Positions 60,500 to 64,000 of a DNA stretch of 64,000 nucleotides are shown in pieces. The DNA comes from Gaiellasilicea sp963850995. Lineage in GTDB: Bacteria; Actinomycetota; Thermoleophilia; Gaiellales; Gaiellaceae. The stretch lies in the NCBI GenBank assembly GCA_963850995.1, contig CAWKNQ010000017.1, positions 26,337-90,336 of the forward strand. Reading direction: 5' to 3'. Positions within the stretch are counted from its first letter, which is position 1. Each line of letters starts with the position of its first letter. Below the pieces are notes generated by a model. That model was not told where the DNA came from, made no database searches, and was given only the letters and a program-made list of their open reading frames with translations. The translations under genes were made by a program, and so were the position numbers.

Positions 60500-61405
60500 A
60501 TGTCTTCGGTCGCCACCGCGACGTTCGCAGACCGGCTCGCCGAGGCGGTCGAGCGCAAGCGGAGCCAGCTCGTCGTCGGCCTCGACCCTCGGCTCGAGCA
60601 GCTGCCGGTCGAGCTGCGCGGCGAGGGCTACGCGCGCGAGGCCGCCGCCGGCGCCTATGCCCGCTTCAGTTGCGGGATCGTCGACGCGGTCGCGCCCTAC
60701 GTCGTCGCGGTCAAGCCTCAGGCCGCGTTCTTCGAGGCGCTCGGCGCGGACGGGATCGGCGCGCTCGAGCGCGTGTGCCGCTACGCACGGGACGCGGGGC
60801 TGCTCGTGCTTCTGGACGGGAAGCGCGGCGACATCGGCTCGACCGCGCGCGCGTACGCCTCCGCCTACCTCGAGCCGCACGAGGAGACGCCGCCGCTCGC
60901 GGATGCGCTCACCGTCAACACCTACCTGGGCGGCGACTCGATCGAGCCGTTTCTGCAAGCCTGCCGGCTTCACGGCGCCGGCATCTTCTGCCTCGTGCGC
61001 ACGTCGAATGCAGGCGCCGCCGACGTGCAGGAGCTGAGGCTGTCCGACGGGCGGCCGGTGTGGCAACAGGTCGCGGAGCTCGTGGCGGAGTGGGGGGCTG
61101 ACATCGTCGGCGACCGCGGCCTCTCGAGCGTCGGTGCCGTCGTCGGCGCCACCGTGCCCCGCGCCGTCGCGCAGGCGCGAAAGCTGCTGCCGCGCTCGGT
61201 GCTGCTGCTTCCGGGCATCGGCGCGCAGGGAGCTCGCCCCGCCGACGTCGCGCGCGCCTTCACGAGCGGCCCGGCAAGCGCACTCGTGACCGTCTCGCGC
61301 TCGGTCATCTTCGCCTACCGAGGCGGAAGCGAGGAATGGCGATCGGCTGCGGCCGTCGAGGCGGCGCGCCTCCGCGCCGAGGTCTGGTCGGTTTCCGGCT
61401 GGTGA
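60500..61405 (+). CDS. pyrF: Orotidine 5'-phosphate decarboxylase
   Basis: 301 residues, the longer type 2 OMP decarboxylase. SQLVVGLDPRLEQLP, the catalytic block LVLLDGKRGDIGSTARAYAS, TVNTYLGGDSIEPFLQ and LLLPGIGAQGARPADVARAF are visible. It makes UMP. Start ATG 60500 lies six bases after TAGTCT (60488-60493), whose first three bases are the stop codon of the preceding gene. Its stop overlaps the LysM gene start. Confidence 0.94.
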   Translation: MSSVATATFADRLAEAVERKRSQLVVGLDPRLEQLPVELRGEGYAREAAAGAYARFSCGIVDAVAPYVVAVKPQAAFFEALGADGIGALERVCRYARDAGLLVLLDGKRGDIGSTARAYASAYLEPHEETPPLADALTVNTYLGGDSIEPFLQACRLHGAGIFCLVRTSNAGAADVQELRLSDGRPVWQQVAELVAEWGADIVGDRGLSSVGAVVGATVPRAVAQARKLLPRSVLLLPGIGAQGARPADVARAFTSGPASALVTVSRSVIFAYRGGSEEWRSAAAVEAARLRAEVWSVSGW

Positions 61406-61755
61406 TGCGCGGCCACACGACGCTCGCGCGGTACGCCGCACCCGCCGCCTTCCTCCTTGCCGCCACGATCGCCGTGCTCATCGTCCGCTCGGGGCTCTCG
61501 ACCGACGATGGGTCGGCGCCGTCGGCGCCGACGACGACCGTGGGGACGACAACCGCGGCGCAGCGCCCGCCCGCGACGACGGGTGGGCAGGCCACGACGA
61601 CCACGCCGAGCACCCAGTTCTACGTGATCGAGGCGGGCGACACGCTCGCCGACGTCGCCGAGCAGTTCGACACCACGGTCGAGGTGCTGCTCGTGCTCAA
61701 CCCGGACATCGATCCCGTCGCGCTGACGATCGGTCAGCGGATCCGCGTCAGGTAG
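61405..61755 (+). CDS. LysM-domain membrane-anchored protein
   Basis: 116 residues. An N-terminal helix (YAAPAAFLLAATIAVLIVRS) is followed by a Thr/Pro/Ala-rich linker and one LysM repeat at the C-terminus: FYVIEAGDTLADVAEQFDTT, then VLLVLNPDIDP and TIGQRIRVR. LysM binds peptidoglycan, so the protein probably tethers the membrane to the wall. ATG 61405 overlaps the pyrF stop (TGATG). A carboxypeptidase gene follows. Confidence 0.85.
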   Translation: MRGHTTLARYAAPAAFLLAATIAVLIVRSGLSTDDGSAPSAPTTTVGTTTAAQRPPATTGGQATTTTPSTQFYVIEAGDTLADVAEQFDTTVEVLLVLNPDIDPVALTIGQRIRVR

Positions 61756-61767
61756 GGTGGCCGCCGC

Positions 61768-62889
61768 GTGAAGCGGAGTGCCCTCGTCCTTGCTCTCGCC
61801 GCGGCGCTCTCCCTTGCGGTCGTCGCGGCCGCCGCGCCACCGCAGGTCGTCGCGGAGGCGTATGTCGTCCAGAACTCCGGCACCGGAGAAGTGCTCGCCT
61901 CCCAGGACGACCGCGAGCGCCTTCCGATCGCGTCGATCACGAAGCTGATGACAGCCCTGGTCGCGCTCGAGCGCACGCCCCTGGACGAGGTCGCGACGGT
62001 GAGCGGCGGCGCAGCTCGCGTGGGCGAGTCGACGATCAACGTGCGGCCGGGTGAGCGAATCACGATCGGCGACCTGCTCCGCGCCGCGCTCGTCCAGAGC
62101 GCCAACGACGCTGCGAACGTCGTCGCGGCGCACGTCGGAGGCGGCTCGGTGGCGCGCTTCGTCGACCTGATGAACGCCCGCGCCCGCCAGCTCGGGCTCA
62201 CCGACACCCATTTCGTGAACCCGGACGGCCTCGACGCTCCCGGCCACGTCTCGAGCGCCCGGGACGTGACGAAGCTCGCGCGCGTCGCGATGAACAAGCC
62301 GTTCATCCGGGAGACCGTGCGGCTCGTCGACGCGACCGCGGCCGGGCGCCGCCTGCACACATGGAACGACCTCCTCACCACGTTCCCGAGGCTGATCGGC
62401 GTCAAGACCGGTCATACGAGCGGCGCGGGGTGGTCACAGGTTGCGGCGGCCCGCAGCGGCGGCGTCACCATCTACGCGACCCTGCTCGGCGGCGAGACGC
62501 GCGAGGCGCGGAACGCCGACCTGACGGAGCTGCTCGCCTGGGGCCTCTCGCGCTACCGGACCGTGTGGGCGATCGACGGCGAGCGCACGTACGGGCTCGC
62601 GCGCACCGCCTACGAGCAGCCGCACGTCCGCCTCGTGGCGGCGAAGCCCGCTCTGCGCGTCGTCCACGTCGAGCGCCCGCTCGTCGAGCGGGTCGTCGCG
62701 CCGGTGGAGGTCGAGCTGCCGGTCCGGCGCGGCCAGCGCCTCGGCGAGGTGCAGGTGCTCGACCGCGGCAAGGTGCTGGCCAGCTCGCCGCTCGTCGCGG
62801 CCGCGTCGGTCGAGCGCCCGGACACGCTCGACCGCATAGGCTTCTACGCTCGCCGCACGCTCCATCACCTCGGCGGCCTGTTCTCGTGA
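61768..62889 (+). CDS. D-alanyl-D-alanine carboxypeptidase (PBP5/6 family)
   Basis: 373 residues with a signal peptide (KRSALVLALAAALSLAVVAA). The penicillin-binding motifs are S56-I-T-K59 (RLPIASITKLM), S111-A-N113 (LVQSANDAANVV) and K-T-G in IGVKTGHTSGAGWS. A C-terminal beta-rich domain is followed by a short amphipathic end. It trims the terminal D-Ala of peptidoglycan stems. GTG 61768 lies nine bases after TAGGGT (61753-61758), which begins in the LysM stop codon. Confidence 0.92.
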   Translation: MKRSALVLALAAALSLAVVAAAAPPQVVAEAYVVQNSGTGEVLASQDDRERLPIASITKLMTALVALERTPLDEVATVSGGAARVGESTINVRPGERITIGDLLRAALVQSANDAANVVAAHVGGGSVARFVDLMNARARQLGLTDTHFVNPDGLDAPGHVSSARDVTKLARVAMNKPFIRETVRLVDATAAGRRLHTWNDLLTTFPRLIGVKTGHTSGAGWSQVAAARSGGVTIYATLLGGETREARNADLTELLAWGLSRYRTVWAIDGERTYGLARTAYEQPHVRLVAAKPALRVVHVERPLVERVVAPVEVELPVRRGQRLGEVQVLDRGKVLASSPLVAAASVERPDTLDRIGFYARRTLHHLGGLFS

Positions 62890-62896
62890 GCCCCGG

Positions 62897-63847
62897 ATGA
62901 TCGTCACAGTCACGCTCAACGCCGCGCTCGACCGCACGCTGACCGTGCCGCACTTCCAGCGCGAGCACCGCCACCGCGCGAGCCAGGTGTTGACGCTCGC
63001 CGGCGGCAAGGGGATCAACGTCGCGCGCGCGCTGAAGCAGCTCGAGGTGCCGGTGGTCGCGACCGGGCTCACCGGCGGCCGGACCGGGACGCGGATCGTC
63101 GAGGAGCTGACCGCCGAGGCGATCCTGAACGACTTCGTGCGGATCGGCGAGGAGTCGCGGACCTCGACGGCCGTCGTCGACCCGACCGAGGGCTCGTACA
63201 CCGAGATCAACGAGTGGGGCCCCAAGGTCGACGCGGTGGAGCTCGAGACGTTGCTCGAGAAGCTCCACTACCTCTCGCGCGGCGCCGACTTCGTCGTCTT
63301 CGCCGGCTCGCTGCCGCGCGGCGTCGACGAGAGCTTCTACGCCGAGACGATCCGCGACCTCAACCGGCGCGGCGTCCCCGTCGTGCTCGACACCGAGGGA
63401 GAGCCGCTGCGCCTCGGAACCGAGGCCGAGCCGTACCTCGTCTCGCCCAACCAGCGCGAGGCAGAGCACGTCGTCGGGCAGGAGCTCGAGGACGAGGAGG
63501 ACTACCTGATGGCGCTCGACTCGATCGCCGAGCTCGGCGCCCGCAATGTCCACATCACGCACGAGTCGGGGTGCTACGCCCTGTTCCGCGAGGAGCGGCA
63601 GGTGAAGCGGTACAAGGCGACGGCGCCGTTCCTCGAGGCCGTCTCGGTGGTCGGCGCCGGCGACGTATTGCTCGCACAGTTCATCGCGGCGCGGCTGGCA
63701 GGGAAGACCTCGGAGGACGCGCTGCGGATCGCGGTCGCCGCCGGAGCCGCGGCGACGCTCGAGGTCGGCGCCGGCCGCTTCGACCCGCGCGAGGCGGGCC
63801 GACTGCTCGCGGGCGTCGAGCTCGCCGAGCTCGCTTCGGTCGTCTGA
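62897..63847 (+). CDS. 1-phosphofructokinase-type PfkB sugar kinase
   Basis: 316 residues. MIVTVTLNAALDRTLTVPHF at the start and LAGGKGINVARALKQLEVPV in the first half are FruK/LacC signatures; FAGSLPRGVDESFYAE and the ATP-binding VSVVGAGDVLLAQFIAARLA hold the catalytic Asp. In this group the anion-hole motif is GAGD. It would phosphorylate fructose-1-phosphate or tagatose-6-phosphate; with no PTS genes in view, the substrate is not settled. Seven bases after the carboxypeptidase stop. Confidence 0.88.
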   Translation: MIVTVTLNAALDRTLTVPHFQREHRHRASQVLTLAGGKGINVARALKQLEVPVVATGLTGGRTGTRIVEELTAEAILNDFVRIGEESRTSTAVVDPTEGSYTEINEWGPKVDAVELETLLEKLHYLSRGADFVVFAGSLPRGVDESFYAETIRDLNRRGVPVVLDTEGEPLRLGTEAEPYLVSPNQREAEHVVGQELEDEEDYLMALDSIAELGARNVHITHESGCYALFREERQVKRYKATAPFLEAVSVVGAGDVLLAQFIAARLAGKTSEDALRIAVAAGAAATLEVGAGRFDPREAGRLLAGVELAELASVV

Positions 63848-63878
63848 CCCGTCCACGCAGGCTGTTAGGCTGACGGCC

Positions 63879-64000
63879 TTGGAAGGACAGGAGCTGTCGT
63901 TCGAGGAGAAGTTCGGCCGTGAGGGCCTCACCTTCGACGACGTCCTGCTCGTGCCGGCCGAGTCGTCCGTGCTCCCGAACGATGTTCGCACCGCGACCCG
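63879..64000 (+). CDS. guaB: IMP dehydrogenase, N-terminal fragment (cut by window end)
   Basis: The last 122 bases encode EGQELSFEEKFGREGLTFDD and VLLVPAESSVLPNDV, the opening of GuaB (KFxxEGLTFDDVLLVPAxS). I use TTG 63879, seven bases after the -10 hexamer TAGGCT (63866-63871); no ATG or GTG is available before the conserved region. IMP dehydrogenase makes XMP for GTP synthesis. Confidence 0.85.
   Translation, partial: MEGQELSFEEKFGREGLTFDDVLLVPAESSVLPNDVRTAT

Noticed and set aside
58739..61441. A 900-codon open frame on the minus strand opposite the DEDDh nuclease and pyrF
   Set aside because: It is the mirror of two well-supported genes in GC-rich DNA, has skewed composition (Arg, Asp, Glu, Ala, Val) and no domain.

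Overview
The window is about 70% GC, codes densely on both strands, uses many GTG and TTG starts, and joins genes through 4-base start/stop overlaps. Actinobacterial traits include a CGAAC-N4-GTTCG type SOS box, a DEDDh exonuclease fused to a UvrC-like GIY-YIG module, a DUF6458-type membrane protein and a murI-rph-rdgB block. I infer a deep-branching actinobacterium, possibly class Thermoleophilia (Gaiellales-like); this comes from style and gene content only, as no search could be run. No tRNA, rRNA, CRISPR array or transposase was seen. At least nineteen genes have a TANNNT -10 hexamer only 6-9 bases before the start codon, which suggests widespread leaderless transcription.

Layout, left part: a VOC protein and a CtaG-like oxidase assembly protein (0.3-1.6 kb); purM-purN-purH (2.3-5.3 kb, purN frameshifted); a GFA protein, an EamA exporter divergent from an Lrp regulator, and cystathionine beta-synthase (5.3-8.7 kb); a second EamA exporter, a methyltransferase and adenosine deaminase (two frameshifts) to 11.3 kb; a quinone-defence module like mhqD-mhqO-mhqR (11.3-13.4 kb); a GT4 glycosyltransferase, a UPF0104 membrane protein and glycerate kinase (frameshifted); exonuclease VII (xseA-xseB) with a cyclic-nucleotide-binding protein; a coiled-coil membrane protein, small unknown genes, proline dehydrogenase and a FabL-like reductase (to 24.6 kb).

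Middle: two related stress-type proteins, then hppD, a cation diffusion facilitator and an FAH-family protein (25.7-28.7 kb). From 28.7 to 36.2 kb the sequence is abnormal: a secreted lipase and a DUF11/RTX surface protein are both broken by many frameshifts, and between them lies about 2.1 kb with no gene, lower GC and a G+T-rich plus strand. Past it come a PadR-HAAS pair and hmgA, so tyrosine catabolism (hppD, FAH-like, hmgA) is split by this block.

Right part: a HAD phosphatase; a maltodextrin cluster (binding protein, MalF, MalG, intracellular GH13, MsmX-type ATPase, secreted GH13) at 39.9-48.9 kb that would degrade, import and hydrolyse alpha-glucans; rhodanese, AlkA-type glycosylase, and a GNAT-GST-hydrolase-rhodanese operon; murI-rph-mgtC-rdgB; YihY; pyrE, HU, the SOS-box-controlled DEDDh/GIY-YIG nuclease, pyrF, LysM protein, a D-Ala-D-Ala carboxypeptidase, 1-phosphofructokinase and the first codons of guaB.

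The least explained signals are non-coding: a 165-bp near-full-length hairpin exactly filling the gap before pyrE whose mismatches are all wobble-compatible on the minus strand; a branched hairpin of 154 bp at 20.4 kb; a 23-25 bp AT-rich palindrome repeated at 11.29, 39.72 and (degenerate) 36.49 kb that supplies stop codons; and four copies of a 31-bp hairpin at 56.1 kb.
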